Shown piece after piece: positions 1-7,650 of a DNA stretch of 49,906 nt. This stretch comes from an uncultured Rikenellaceae bacterium (lineage in GTDB: Bacteria > Bacteroidota > Bacteroidia > Bacteroidales > Rikenellaceae): NCBI GenBank assembly GCA_944414825.1, contig CALYBN010000084.1, positions 1 to 49,906 of the forward strand, read 5' to 3'. Each line of letters starts with the position of its first letter. Position 1 is the first letter of the stretch. The notes beneath the pieces were generated by a model that was given only the letters and a program-made list of their open reading frames with translations, did not search any database and had not been told where the DNA came from. The translations under genes were made by a program, and so were the position numbers.

Positions 1-2
1 AG

Positions 3-554
3 TTCGGCAGCATCGAACTGATCGGCCGCCTGCGCCTGGCTCGCGGACTGCATCTCAACGCCAATTACAACTACGTTTACCAGAACGACGACAATACTCC
101 GGAAGGGTCTACGCAATACATCTTCCCCAGTCCGCACACGGCCACCCTGGCATTGGACTATGCCTTTACATTCCACGACTGTCGCATCGGACTGAATGGC
201 AATGTGCGTTACGTGGGAGCGAAAGATTATGAGGATTTCATGCCCTATCTGAATATTCCAAAGGCCCTGGCCGACTTCATCGTCGACCGCGTAAACGGCA
301 AACCCATGACGGGGCCTCCGGGTCCGGAGGTAATCGCAGCCATGCGGCAATTCAAATACTACACCGGCAGCTACACGGCTCATCACGAAGGCTATGCCGT
401 CTGCAACGTGATACTCAACATCGAGTTCCGCCGCTATGTAGCTCTCACACTGGGCGTCGACAACCTGTTCGACTACCGGCCGGCGGTGGTCAACTTCAAT
501 TCAGCGGTACTGCCCGGCCGTAACGGATTCGCCTCGCTGTCGTTCCGCTTCTAG
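3..554 (+). CDS. TonB-dependent receptor, C-terminal fragment
   Basis: This is the last 183 residues of an outer-membrane beta-barrel; the start lies outside the window. Alternating hydrophobic/polar strands are visible, with the receptor signature GVDNLFDY near the end and a terminal strand FASLSFRF ending in Phe, the usual signal for BAM insertion. TonB-dependent receptors import iron complexes, vitamins or glycans across the outer membrane. The substrate cannot be told from this fragment. No SusD partner follows, so it is more likely a siderophore, haem or metal receptor than a glycan-utilisation SusC (inference). A long hairpin just after the stop ends the unit. Confidence 0.85.
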   Translation, partial: FGSIELIGRLRLARGLHLNANYNYVYQNDDNTPEGSTQYIFPSPHTATLALDYAFTFHDCRIGLNGNVRYVGAKDYEDFMPYLNIPKALADFIVDRVNGKPMTGPPGPEVIAAMRQFKYYTGSYTAHHEGYAVCNVILNIEFRRYVALTLGVDNLFDYRPAVVNFNSAVLPGRNGFASLSFRF

Positions 555-596
555 GTTCCGGAGAGGAAGAAAGCTCTCGCAGTGCGGCACAAACCT

Positions 597-648
597 TGCA
601 CGGGAGGACCGGGATACGGTATTGATCGTATCCCGGTCCTCCCGTGCA
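597..648. terminator. Perfect 22-bp inverted repeat, probable transcription terminator
   Basis: Arms at 597-618 and 627-648 are perfectly complementary over 22 bp around an 8-nt loop (619-626). It lies 42 bp after the stop of the TonB receptor and before the AI-2E family gene. No T-run follows on either strand, so it is not a textbook intrinsic terminator, but stem length and position fit transcript termination or 3' end protection. Confidence 0.7.
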
Positions 649-724
649 GCGTCTCTACCCCCGACAATTATGCAGAGCACTCGCCGAGCGGGCACAGGCG
701 CACTTCACACCCCGCGCCAAACAC

Positions 725-1783
725 ATGACAAACGATCTCCGGCCCATGACGTTCAAAAAACAATACTGGAAATATTCGCTCATCGTGCTGATTCTCGGAC
801 TGGGTGTAGCCATCTTCGTCCGCATTCTTCCCTTTCTGGGCGGGCTGCTGGGCGCAGCGACCCTCTACCTGCTTCTCCGGAATCAAATGCGTCATCTGAC
901 TCAAAAACGCATGTGGCGACCGTCGTGGGCTGCCGCCTTACTGTTGATCGAGGCCAGCCTCTGCTTCCTGATCCCGCTCTCAGGTGTCGTCTGGATGCTC
1001 GTAATCCGCATCCAGGAGATCGCGGTCGATCCTCACGAGCTACTCAACCAGATCGAGCACCTGGCCCATCTGGTCGAAGCCAAAACCGGATACGACTTTC
1101 TGAGCCACGTCAATCTGACGCTTCTCCTTTCCGGGCTATCGCAGGCCGGGCAATTCCTGATGGAGGGGATCTACAGTTTTGGGATAAATCTACTCGTTCT
1201 GCTCTTCGTCCTCTACTTCATGCTGATCGGCGACGAGCGAATGGAGACCTATTTCTACGATCTGTTGCCGTTCGACCCGGCAGATAAGGGACGCATTCTC
1301 CACGAGATGCACCTCATCGTGCGATCGAACGCCATCGGGATTCCGCTACTGGCCGTCATACAAGGAGCCGTAGCGTGGGTCGGCTACATGATTTTCAAAA
1401 CCCCTGACCCGCTCTTCTTCGGGCTCCTGACCTGTTTCGCCACGATTATTCCCATCGTAGGCACGGCTCTGGTATGGCTTCCGCTGAGCCTCTACATGGC
1501 TGCTACGGGAGCCTGGAGCGGCGCCATCGGCGTAGTGGCCTATGCCCTGCTGGTAATCATCCATGTGGATAATCTAGTACGGTTTCTCCTGCAAAAGAGA
1601 ATGGCAAACACCCACCCTCTGATCACGATCTTCGGCGTCATCATCGGCCTGTCACTCTTCGGGTTCATGGGTGTGATCTTCGGGCCGTTGCTGCTGGAAC
1701 TGTTCATCCTGCTGGTCGACATCTTCAAACGGCAGTATCTGGACTCTCCGCAACCGGCCGACACCCTCCCGGACAATCCATAA
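725..1783 (+). CDS. AI-2E family transporter (UPF0118 permease)
   Basis: A polytopic inner-membrane protein of about 352 residues with roughly eight hydrophobic segments, matching the AI-2E/UPF0118 family in length and layout: two N-terminal helices, a soluble stretch (about residues 75-125), then a C-terminal helix bundle with family-like FGLLTCFATIIPIVGTALV and FGFMGVIFGPLLLELF. Family members are reported to export autoinducer-2 or act as Na+/H+ antiporters; the substrate here is unknown. The start at 725 is chosen because upstream in-frame sequence is not hydrophobic and reaches the preceding hairpin; 746 (MTFKKQYWKYS) is an equally plausible start. It appears to be monocistronic, ending at a convergent hairpin with prmA. 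Confidence 0.85.
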   Translation: MTNDLRPMTFKKQYWKYSLIVLILGLGVAIFVRILPFLGGLLGAATLYLLLRNQMRHLTQKRMWRPSWAAALLLIEASLCFLIPLSGVVWMLVIRIQEIAVDPHELLNQIEHLAHLVEAKTGYDFLSHVNLTLLLSGLSQAGQFLMEGIYSFGINLLVLLFVLYFMLIGDERMETYFYDLLPFDPADKGRILHEMHLIVRSNAIGIPLLAVIQGAVAWVGYMIFKTPDPLFFGLLTCFATIIPIVGTALVWLPLSLYMAATGAWSGAIGVVAYALLVIIHVDNLVRFLLQKRMANTHPLITIFGVIIGLSLFGFMGVIFGPLLLELFILLVDIFKRQYLDSPQPADTLPDNP

Positions 1784-1815
1784 TATCGGGTGCCCTATCC
1801 GCTCAGAAAGACAAA

Positions 1816-1838
1816 CGACGAGTCACCGCGGCTCGTCG
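1816..1838. terminator. Convergent terminator hairpin
   Basis: CGACGAG (1816-1822) pairs with CTCGTCG (1832-1838), and a T-G wobble plus a C-G pair extend the stem inward. A T-rich tract follows on each strand (ataatacttt on plus, TTTGTCTTTC on minus). It lies between the convergent AI-2E family gene and prmA and could serve both. Confidence 0.6.
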
Positions 1839-1858
1839 CATAATACTTTTACAGCAAA

Positions 1859-2683
1859 TTACTTACGGCAGCGGAACGAAGCCCATCCATCCCTGACGCG
1901 CGTTGCCTCGGGAGTCAGACCCAACGAAAGGGCCTTCTCATGGATCACCTCCAGATCCTGCTCCAGAATACCGCTCATCAACAGAAAAGCACCCGGGTTG
2001 AGAGCCACAGCATAACGATCCATATCTGCCAGCAGAATATTGCGATTGATATTGGCCAGGATGAAGTCATAATGCCGCCCCTCGATCGCCGACACGTCAC
2101 CCAGCAGAGGTGTAACCCGATCGGCCACGCCGTTGACCGCGACATTCTCGGAACAATTCTCGTAGGCCCATTCATCAATGTCGACGGCATCCACTTGTTC
2201 GGCGCCCAATTTGGCAGCCACGATGGCCAGCACACCGGTCCCGCTACCCATGTCGAGCCCGCGGCGCCCCCGGAAATGCTCGTCAAGGATACCGGCCGTC
2301 ATCAGCCACGTGGTAGCATGATGGCCCGTCCCGAACGACATCTTGGGCATGATCACCACCTCCACCGCACAATCGGGTCGCGGATCGTGGAACGGCGCCC
2401 GAATCACGCAACGCCCTTCCACCTCGACAGGTGTGAAGTTCGACTCCCAGAGGGCGTTCCAATTGACGGTCTCGATGGTCGTATAGTGGCATTCGACGCC
2501 CGTCGTGCGCAGGAATGCATCCACCTCCTCACGGCATTCGGCCAGCCGATCCTCGCGGATGTAGGCTTTCAGGCTGGTATCCTCCTGTTCGAAACTTTCG
2601 AAAGGGAAATCGGCCAACTGGGCCATACAGATTTCGGAATGTAGGGCGTCCGGAGTCGGAATGAGAAGCTGAATGTAGTTCAT
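1859..2683 (-). CDS. prmA: Ribosomal protein L11 methyltransferase PrmA
   Basis: A 274-residue class I SAM-dependent methyltransferase. PrmA trimethylates lysines and the N-terminus of ribosomal protein L11 in the cytoplasm. The sequence has an N-terminal alpha/beta substrate-recognition domain (about 1-95), a linker with PKMSFGTGHHATT that is diagnostic of PrmA, the SAM-binding motif GLDMGSGTGVLAI, and the catalytic-region motif DFILANINRNILL. The start at MNYIQLLIPT is chosen because upstream residues read into the divergent xerD. Length is close to the family norm. It is transcribed away from xerD with 45 bp between the starts. Confidence 0.95.
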   Translation of the reverse strand: MNYIQLLIPTPDALHSEICMAQLADFPFESFEQEDTSLKAYIREDRLAECREEVDAFLRTTGVECHYTTIETVNWNALWESNFTPVEVEGRCVIRAPFHDPRPDCAVEVVIMPKMSFGTGHHATTWLMTAGILDEHFRGRRGLDMGSGTGVLAIVAAKLGAEQVDAVDIDEWAYENCSENVAVNGVADRVTPLLGDVSAIEGRHYDFILANINRNILLADMDRYAVALNPGAFLLMSGILEQDLEVIHEKALSLGLTPEATRVRDGWASFRCRK

Positions 2684-2700
2684 CGTCGCAAAAGTTTTGT

Positions 2701-2719
2701 TAACTTCGCCGTAAAGATA
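2701..2719. promoter_or_regulatory. Divergent prmA/xerD promoter region
   Basis: In the 45-bp gap, the minus strand reads TATCTTTA (2712-2719, 7 of 8 matches to TAnnTTTG), giving about a 22-nt prmA leader. The plus strand reads TAACTTCG (2701-2708, 7 of 8), giving about a 14-nt xerD leader. The two candidate -7 boxes nearly touch, so the promoters would compete for polymerase. No clear -33 element is seen for either. Confidence 0.4.
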
Positions 2720-2728
2720 GGAATAATC

Positions 2729-3649
2729 ATGGAGAGTTATCGCACCGACTGGGAGAGCCTGACACAAAATTACACCGATTTTCTGCGCTTCGAGAAGAAT
2801 CTGTCGGCCAACACCGTGGAATCTTATCTGCGCGATCTGGCACAACTGCGCTCTTACGTCGAGCACGAAACCCCCGGCCGCCTGCCTGCGGAGGTAACCT
2901 CCGAACAGATCGAAGGATTCATGGCCACGGTCTACGACCGGGGAGCCGAGTGCAGCAGTCAGGCCCGGGTTCTGAGCGGCGTGAAAAGTTTTTTTAACTT
3001 CTTAATGATCTGCGGATTGATCGACACCTCACCCACGGAGTTTGTCGAAACCCCGAAACTGGGACGCAAACTGCCCGACGTGCTGAGCGTAGAGGAGATC
3101 GACGCCATCATCGGCAGCATCGACCTCAGCCTCCCCCAGGGGCATCGCAACAAGGCAATGCTCGAAACGCTGTACAGTTGCGGCCTGCGCGTATCGGAAT
3201 TGATTTCTCTGCGGATGGGCGACTTGTTCTTCGACGATGGGTTCATCCGTGTCACGGGCAAGGGCAACAAGCAGCGTCTGGTCCCGATCAGCGACACGGC
3301 CCGCGACAATATTCTGCTCTGGCTCGGCCAGCGCCGTACGATGAAGATCGATGCCAAGCATCAGGAGTACGTCTTTCTGAATCGCAACGGCCGCCGACTG
3401 ACTCGTGTCATGGTATTCACCATCATCCAGCGCGCGGCCGAGAATGCCGGCATCCACAAACAGGTGAGTCCGCACACCTTCCGACACTCCTTCGCCACCC
3501 ATCTGCTCGAGGGCGGCGCCAGTATCCGGCAGGTGCAGGAGATGCTGGGTCACGAATCAATCCTCACCACCGAAATCTACACCCATCTGGATCGCACCCA
3601 CCTGCGCCAAAGTCTGCAACAACATCACCCGCTCGAGAAAAAAAAGTAG
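2729..3649 (+). CDS. xerD: Site-specific tyrosine recombinase XerD
   Basis: A 306-residue tyrosine recombinase for resolving chromosome dimers at dif with a XerC partner. It has an N-terminal SAM-like DNA-binding domain (about 1-100) and a C-terminal catalytic domain. All catalytic residues are visible: Arg154 (CGLRVSEL), Lys178 (TGKGNKQR), His249 and Arg252 (HTFRHSF), His275 (GHES) and Tyr284 (IYTH). The wording GLRVSEL and GKGNKQRLVP is typical of XerC/XerD rather than phage integrases, and no mobile element surrounds it, so it is called housekeeping. XerC versus XerD is decided only by overall resemblance. It converges on kdsC across a 70-bp gap with no clear terminator. Confidence 0.88.
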   Translation: MESYRTDWESLTQNYTDFLRFEKNLSANTVESYLRDLAQLRSYVEHETPGRLPAEVTSEQIEGFMATVYDRGAECSSQARVLSGVKSFFNFLMICGLIDTSPTEFVETPKLGRKLPDVLSVEEIDAIIGSIDLSLPQGHRNKAMLETLYSCGLRVSELISLRMGDLFFDDGFIRVTGKGNKQRLVPISDTARDNILLWLGQRRTMKIDAKHQEYVFLNRNGRRLTRVMVFTIIQRAAENAGIHKQVSPHTFRHSFATHLLEGGASIRQVQEMLGHESILTTEIYTHLDRTHLRQSLQQHHPLEKKK

Positions 3650-3719
3650 TGCGCTCATCGGCACCTGCCCGACATTTTCACCGGCCCGACAATCTTCACC
3701 CCTTTTTCCGCTCTCGCCC

Positions 3720-4256
3720 CTAGTGCGACCGCACGCAATTCACACCGTACAGATCTTTGGCCCAGTCGCCCCGGGCGCGCAACACTTGTTCCACCACGTC
3801 GCGCACGCAACCGCGACCCCCGTCGAACTGCGACACATAACGGGCAGCCTCGACGATCTCCATGGCCGCATCAGCCGGGCAAACCGGCATCCCCACATGG
3901 CACATGCACTCCAGGTCGGGAATATCGTCCCCCATGAACATCACCTCGTCACGTTCGAGCGACAGTTCCTCCATCAACCCCTTCAAAACAGTCAGTTTAT
4001 CAGCCACATTGGGATAGAAGTGTTTCACGCCCAGCATCCGGAAGCGCGTCTCGAGCGTTGGCCCCCGCCCGCCGGTGATGATCGCCACGGTATAGCCGTG
4101 TTTCAGGGCATAGGCTACGGCATAGCCATCCTTGGCATAATACGTACGAATGAAATCACCATCAGCCAGCGGCACGATACCCCCGTCGGTAAAGACCCCG
4201 TCGACGTCGAACACGAAGGTGGTTATTTTGGCAATGTCTTCTTTGAAGTTTCCCAT
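3720..4256 (-). CDS. kdsC: 3-deoxy-D-manno-octulosonate 8-phosphate phosphatase (KdsC)
   Basis: A 178-residue HAD-superfamily phosphatase, the C0-cap tetrameric KdsC type. It hydrolyses KDO-8-phosphate to KDO for the lipopolysaccharide inner core. The nucleophile motif is FDVDGVFTDGG with Asp17 and Asp19; the second motif is AIITGGRGPT, a conserved Lys lies in ADKLTVLKG, and the Mg-binding motif is MGDDIPDLECM. The start at MGNFKEDIAK is set by the family length and gives a 34-bp overlap with the upstream DUF2520 gene, implying coupled translation. It is last in the unit that begins with the YihY-type gene. Confidence 0.92.
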   Translation of the reverse strand: MGNFKEDIAKITTFVFDVDGVFTDGGIVPLADGDFIRTYYAKDGYAVAYALKHGYTVAIITGGRGPTLETRFRMLGVKHFYPNVADKLTVLKGLMEELSLERDEVMFMGDDIPDLECMCHVGMPVCPADAAMEIVEAARYVSQFDGGRGCVRDVVEQVLRARGDWAKDLYGVNCVRSH

Positions 4257-5005
4257 ATATTCTTGCTCAACATGATATAAATACTCTTCAGATCGGGTTT
4301 CTCGCGCAACATCTCGCAATGACGGCTCTTGGTCTGAAAATCGTTGCGAACGGCCGGCCCGGTCTGTGTCAGACGCGGCGACGAAGCATCAGCCGCCTTG
4401 TGTGCCGTTTCGAGAATCAACGGACGGAGCAGCGAGAAATCCAGCCCCGCCTCAGCCAACAACTCCTCACCCACCGTATACATATAATTCGTGAAATTGC
4501 AGGCAAACACCGCCGCCAGGTGCAGCATCGCCCGCTGGGCCGAATCCATCCGCACCACCCGCTCCGAAAGCGCCTCGGCCACTTCCGTCACACAGGCCAG
4601 CGCCTGTGCCGTCGCACCTTCCACCAGCAGGGGGACCGTCCGGAAATCAATCCGCCGTCCCTTCGTAAAGGTTTGCAACGGATACAACACCGCCCGATGG
4701 TGTACCTTCGGGGCCAGCGCCTCCAATTCGGTTGTTCCCGAGGTATGGGCCACCACGGCATTTCCGGCTTCAAACGAAGCGGCCACCGAAGCGATCGCTC
4801 GGTCGGTAACGGCAATCAGGTAGAGATCCGCCTGCATGACCTGTGCTCCGTCGTCCGTATACGCTGCACCGCACTGAGCGGCCAACTCCCGGCCTGCAGC
4901 GCCGTTGCGGGCATAGATCTGCACCGGAGGCATCCCCGCCTCGGTCAGGGCCAGCGCAAAAGCCTGGGCCACATTCCCGCTACCGACAATTACAATTCGT
5001 TTCAT
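4223..5005 (-). CDS. Rossmann-like and DUF2520 domain protein (NADP-dependent oxidoreductase-like)
   Basis: A 260-residue protein with an N-terminal nucleotide-binding Rossmann fold (MKRIVIVGSGNVAQAFALAL, residues 1-20) and a helical DUF2520 C-terminal domain. The layout resembles F420-dependent NADP reductases and 6-phosphogluconate dehydrogenase-like enzymes. The substrate is unknown in the family. In Bacteroidetes it commonly sits beside kdsC, as here, where the genes overlap by 34 bp, suggesting a role near envelope precursor metabolism (inference). The last ~20 residues, beyond the overlap, are poorly typical and may reflect the overlap constraint. Confidence 0.85.
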   Translation of the reverse strand: MKRIVIVGSGNVAQAFALALTEAGMPPVQIYARNGAAGRELAAQCGAAYTDDGAQVMQADLYLIAVTDRAIASVAASFEAGNAVVAHTSGTTELEALAPKVHHRAVLYPLQTFTKGRRIDFRTVPLLVEGATAQALACVTEVAEALSERVVRMDSAQRAMLHLAAVFACNFTNYMYTVGEELLAEAGLDFSLLRPLILETAHKAADASSPRLTQTGPAVRNDFQTKSRHCEMLREKPDLKSIYIMLSKNIWETSKKTLPK

Positions 5006-5026
5006 TCATCTATTATTTCCTTCGAG

Positions 5027-6334
5027 TTAAATCAAGTCCGTGAGGCGGACATTCTCCGGCGACTCAAAAGCCGTCTGCTGCAATCGGTCGATCACTCCGC
5101 TGACCCGAGCCGCCTCGGCCGTAGCATTGATATTGATCGCCGAACTGCTCCCGCTACACTCCACAGCACTCACCACATCGTACACCGTCAGTTCATGCAC
5201 ATCGCGGGCCGGCGTATAAAGATTCACCTTCTCATCGGCATCGCTCCGGACCGACACGACCAGTCCCGCCTTCTCCAGTGCGAACACCACATCGCGCACG
5301 GTTCGTACTGGCAGATCCAGTTCCGAAGCCACATCCTCGGAATTCACCGGCCCTCGGTTATCCATAAAGTGTCTGACGATGGTCAACATGGCGGCCACCA
5401 TCACCTTCCGTCGTTGATCGACGCTCATGTGCATCGCCTCTCGCTCCTGCTCATAGCGGCTCACGTTCTGGTACGCGAACGACAGTTCTGCGCCAAACAG
5501 CAAAATCTGCCAACTCGACTGCAACCAGATCAGAAACAACGGCAGGGCGGCAAAGCTTCCATAAATAGCATTATAAGAGCTCACCTGCGTCTGAATATAG
5601 ACGTACGCCACCTGGAAGATCTGGAATACCGTACCTGCGATCACCCCTGCGATCAACGCCCCGACGATCTTGACCCTCGTATTGGGCATCACATAATAGA
5701 TAAAGGCAAACAACAGCCACATCGAGATCAGCGACACGAAACTGAACAGAACGTCGAGAGCCCCCGAGTCGGAGAGCTCTGCCAGATGGGTCCGCACGTA
5801 GATGGCCAGACTATTGGAGATGATCCACAGAATCGGGGCAACGAACACCACCGTAATATAGTCGCTGAACTTGCGGGCCAGAGAGCGCGGTTTGCGCACC
5901 TCCCAGATATAATTGAAAGCGCTCTCAATGTTTCCGAACACCTTCATCACCGACCACAGCAGCACCACGAAACCCACCGAGGCCACCACCCCGCCGCGCG
6001 TACGCAGCAGCAGTTTATTGGCAAACTCGATCACATTGTCGATCAACGTCGAATACTGCGGAAATTGCATATAGAGATACTCATTGAAGTTGGTCTCCAT
6101 GCCGAATCCCTTGACGACGCCGAAGATCAGGGCCGCAATGGGCACGATCGACATCAGCGTATAGAACGTGAGGGCCGCCGAACGGATGATCAGGCCATGT
6201 TCGCTAACGCCCCGGGCCGTGAAGATCAGAATCTTGAGCTGCCGGATACCCCACCGCACCTTACGGGAACCGAACTCTGACTCTTTTTTCTGCCAGATGT
6301 CGTTGGTGATGAAGTCGATGATCCGTTTAATCAT
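5027..6334 (-). CDS. YihY/virulence factor BrkB family inner-membrane protein
   Basis: A 435-residue membrane protein with a cytoplasmic N-terminus (about 1-45), about six transmembrane helices (about 45-280) and a soluble C-terminal region of about 150 residues that looks like a winged-helix fold (SEDVASELDLPVRTVRDVVFALEKAG). Family residues include AALTFYTLMSIVPIAA, FGNIESAFNYIWEV and YGSFAALPLFLIWLQ. These proteins were once called RNase BN, which is now considered wrong for YihY; the function is unknown, with transport suggested. The C-terminal helix-turn-helix-like extension is common in Bacteroidetes members. It heads a three-gene unit with a perfect -7 box upstream. Confidence 0.9.
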   Translation of the reverse strand: MIKRIIDFITNDIWQKKESEFGSRKVRWGIRQLKILIFTARGVSEHGLIIRSAALTFYTLMSIVPIAALIFGVVKGFGMETNFNEYLYMQFPQYSTLIDNVIEFANKLLLRTRGGVVASVGFVVLLWSVMKVFGNIESAFNYIWEVRKPRSLARKFSDYITVVFVAPILWIISNSLAIYVRTHLAELSDSGALDVLFSFVSLISMWLLFAFIYYVMPNTRVKIVGALIAGVIAGTVFQIFQVAYVYIQTQVSSYNAIYGSFAALPLFLIWLQSSWQILLFGAELSFAYQNVSRYEQEREAMHMSVDQRRKVMVAAMLTIVRHFMDNRGPVNSEDVASELDLPVRTVRDVVFALEKAGLVVSVRSDADEKVNLYTPARDVHELTVYDVVSAVECSGSSSAININATAEAARVSGVIDRLQQTAFESPENVRLTDLI

Positions 6335-6355
6335 ACGCGTAAGGATTTAGTGCAA

Positions 6356-6363
6356 CAAATATA
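6356..6363 (-). promoter_or_regulatory. -7 box of the YihY-DUF2520-kdsC unit
   Basis: The minus strand reads TATATTTG, a perfect TAnnTTTG Bacteroidales -7 element. A start about 7 nt downstream gives a leader of roughly 15 nt before the ATG at 6334. Confidence 0.65.
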
Positions 6364-6396
6364 CGAAAAAGCACCGTCATATCACACGTTTGCGTG

Positions 6397-7650
6397 CTAT
6401 TTCAGCCACAAAGTCCACAGTGCGCCATCCCGGCTGGTGAAGGCCACGAACGGCCCGCCCCCTTCCGCCACACCCAGATCGCGGGCAATGGCCGCAGCAC
6501 TGAACGGAAAATCGCGTCGCAGAAGATTGATCCGCCGGATACCGTGCTGGCGAAGCTCTTTCCTCATCCGTTTCGGAGCATAGGGTTCCACCGCGACTAT
6601 CTCAAAGACTTTGCCGGGAAGCGACATATCCGGCTCCCGACGAAAGAAAGCAAACGAACTGTCGCTAGCAATACTGGCCCCCAATTCCGTAAAACAGCGA
6701 CGGGCCACGCGGGCTTTGGCCAGCGCCACATCCGGTACGGCCAGCCATCGGAAGTCACTCAACGGAACCCCGGCATCGGGCACCACACTCGCCCGGTCGT
6801 CCGTTGTTTGCAGAGGCGAAGGGCCTGCACTCCTTGCCTCCTCCGCAAGGCCCGGCCCCTGATAGGTATAGCTCACAGTCGCCCACGGAGCGCCCGCCGG
6901 ATTCGACAGCGCTGCTCCTATTAGGGGTTTTGTAATATGCCCACCGGTCTCGACCAGCACCTCCTTGCACTCACCGCCGAGCGACAGCACCGTCACAGCC
7001 GTCTGCGGGCCGAACACCCGGAACGCCTCGTCCACATCGAACAACGGCGACAACTTGACCACTACTTTCGGTGCCACCTCGCGCAGGCGCGGCAGCAACA
7101 TCGAAACATCCGGCGAACAGTCGCTCAAACGAACCAGTTTCCGGCCTTGGGCACTCCGACGGTCCGGGTCGAGATAGAGCAGGTCGGCCCGCAGGTCAGG
7201 ATTCCGATCCAGGAACTCCTCCGCCGAAGCATTCACAACCGTAATATTCGTCAATCCCAGCCGGCGGAAGTTCACCTCGGCCAACCGAGCCAGCACCGGG
7301 TCGCGCTCCACCGTCACCACGCGTCGGAACCCGCTGGCAAGCGCCGCCGTATCAACCCCCAGTCCACAAGTGAGGTCTACACACAGATTCCCCTCGAACG
7401 ACCGATAACGGGCCGTCGGCTCGCTGCTGGCCTGTTCGAAGGCCAGCGAAGGCAGCAGGCATCGGGCTGCATAGTAGGAAGGCAGTTTGGTTCGGGCGCG
7501 CTGGAGATACTTCACCTGCGTGGCAACCAGTGCCGCATGGGGAAGGTGTTTATCGAGCGCCACTCGCACCGGATCGTCGGTCAAGTGCTCCTCCACGGCC
7601 TGCAGCAGCGGATCGCTCAGCAGAAGTTCTACATCGGAAAGGGTCATCAT
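6397..7650 (-). CDS. Class I SAM-dependent methyltransferase with THUMP-like domain
   Basis: A 417-residue protein. The central SAM-binding region is DLTCGLGVDTAALA, followed by VERDP and an AEEFL stretch. The catalytic-region motif is ADLLYLDPDRRS, and the C-terminal part matches the THUMP-like fold seen in a Bacteroidetes/Firmicutes family of predicted RNA methyltransferases. An N-terminal helical segment (1-110) precedes the catalytic domain. The target is unknown; tRNA or rRNA is the likely class (inference). The start is one of two adjacent ATGs at 7650 or 7647; using 7650 gives an ATGA overlap with the comEC stop, typical of translational coupling. Confidence 0.85.
   Translation of the reverse strand: MMTLSDVELLLSDPLLQAVEEHLTDDPVRVALDKHLPHAALVATQVKYLQRARTKLPSYYAARCLLPSLAFEQASSEPTARYRSFEGNLCVDLTCGLGVDTAALASGFRRVVTVERDPVLARLAEVNFRRLGLTNITVVNASAEEFLDRNPDLRADLLYLDPDRRSAQGRKLVRLSDCSPDVSMLLPRLREVAPKVVVKLSPLFDVDEAFRVFGPQTAVTVLSLGGECKEVLVETGGHITKPLIGAALSNPAGAPWATVSYTYQGPGLAEEARSAGPSPLQTTDDRASVVPDAGVPLSDFRWLAVPDVALAKARVARRCFTELGASIASDSSFAFFRREPDMSLPGKVFEIVAVEPYAPKRMRKELRQHGIRRINLLRRDFPFSAAAIARDLGVAEGGGPFVAFTSRDGALWTLWLK

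Noticed and set aside
2729-3649. Prophage or integrative element suggested by a tyrosine recombinase
   Set aside because: Sequence matches XerC/D housekeeping recombinases, and no phage, transfer or attachment-site features surround it.
4319-6280. Long plus-strand open frame of 653 codons
   Set aside because: It is antisense to the DUF2520 and YihY-type genes, both of which have clear family motifs; its translation is His/Gln/Arg-rich as expected from reading GC-rich genes backwards.
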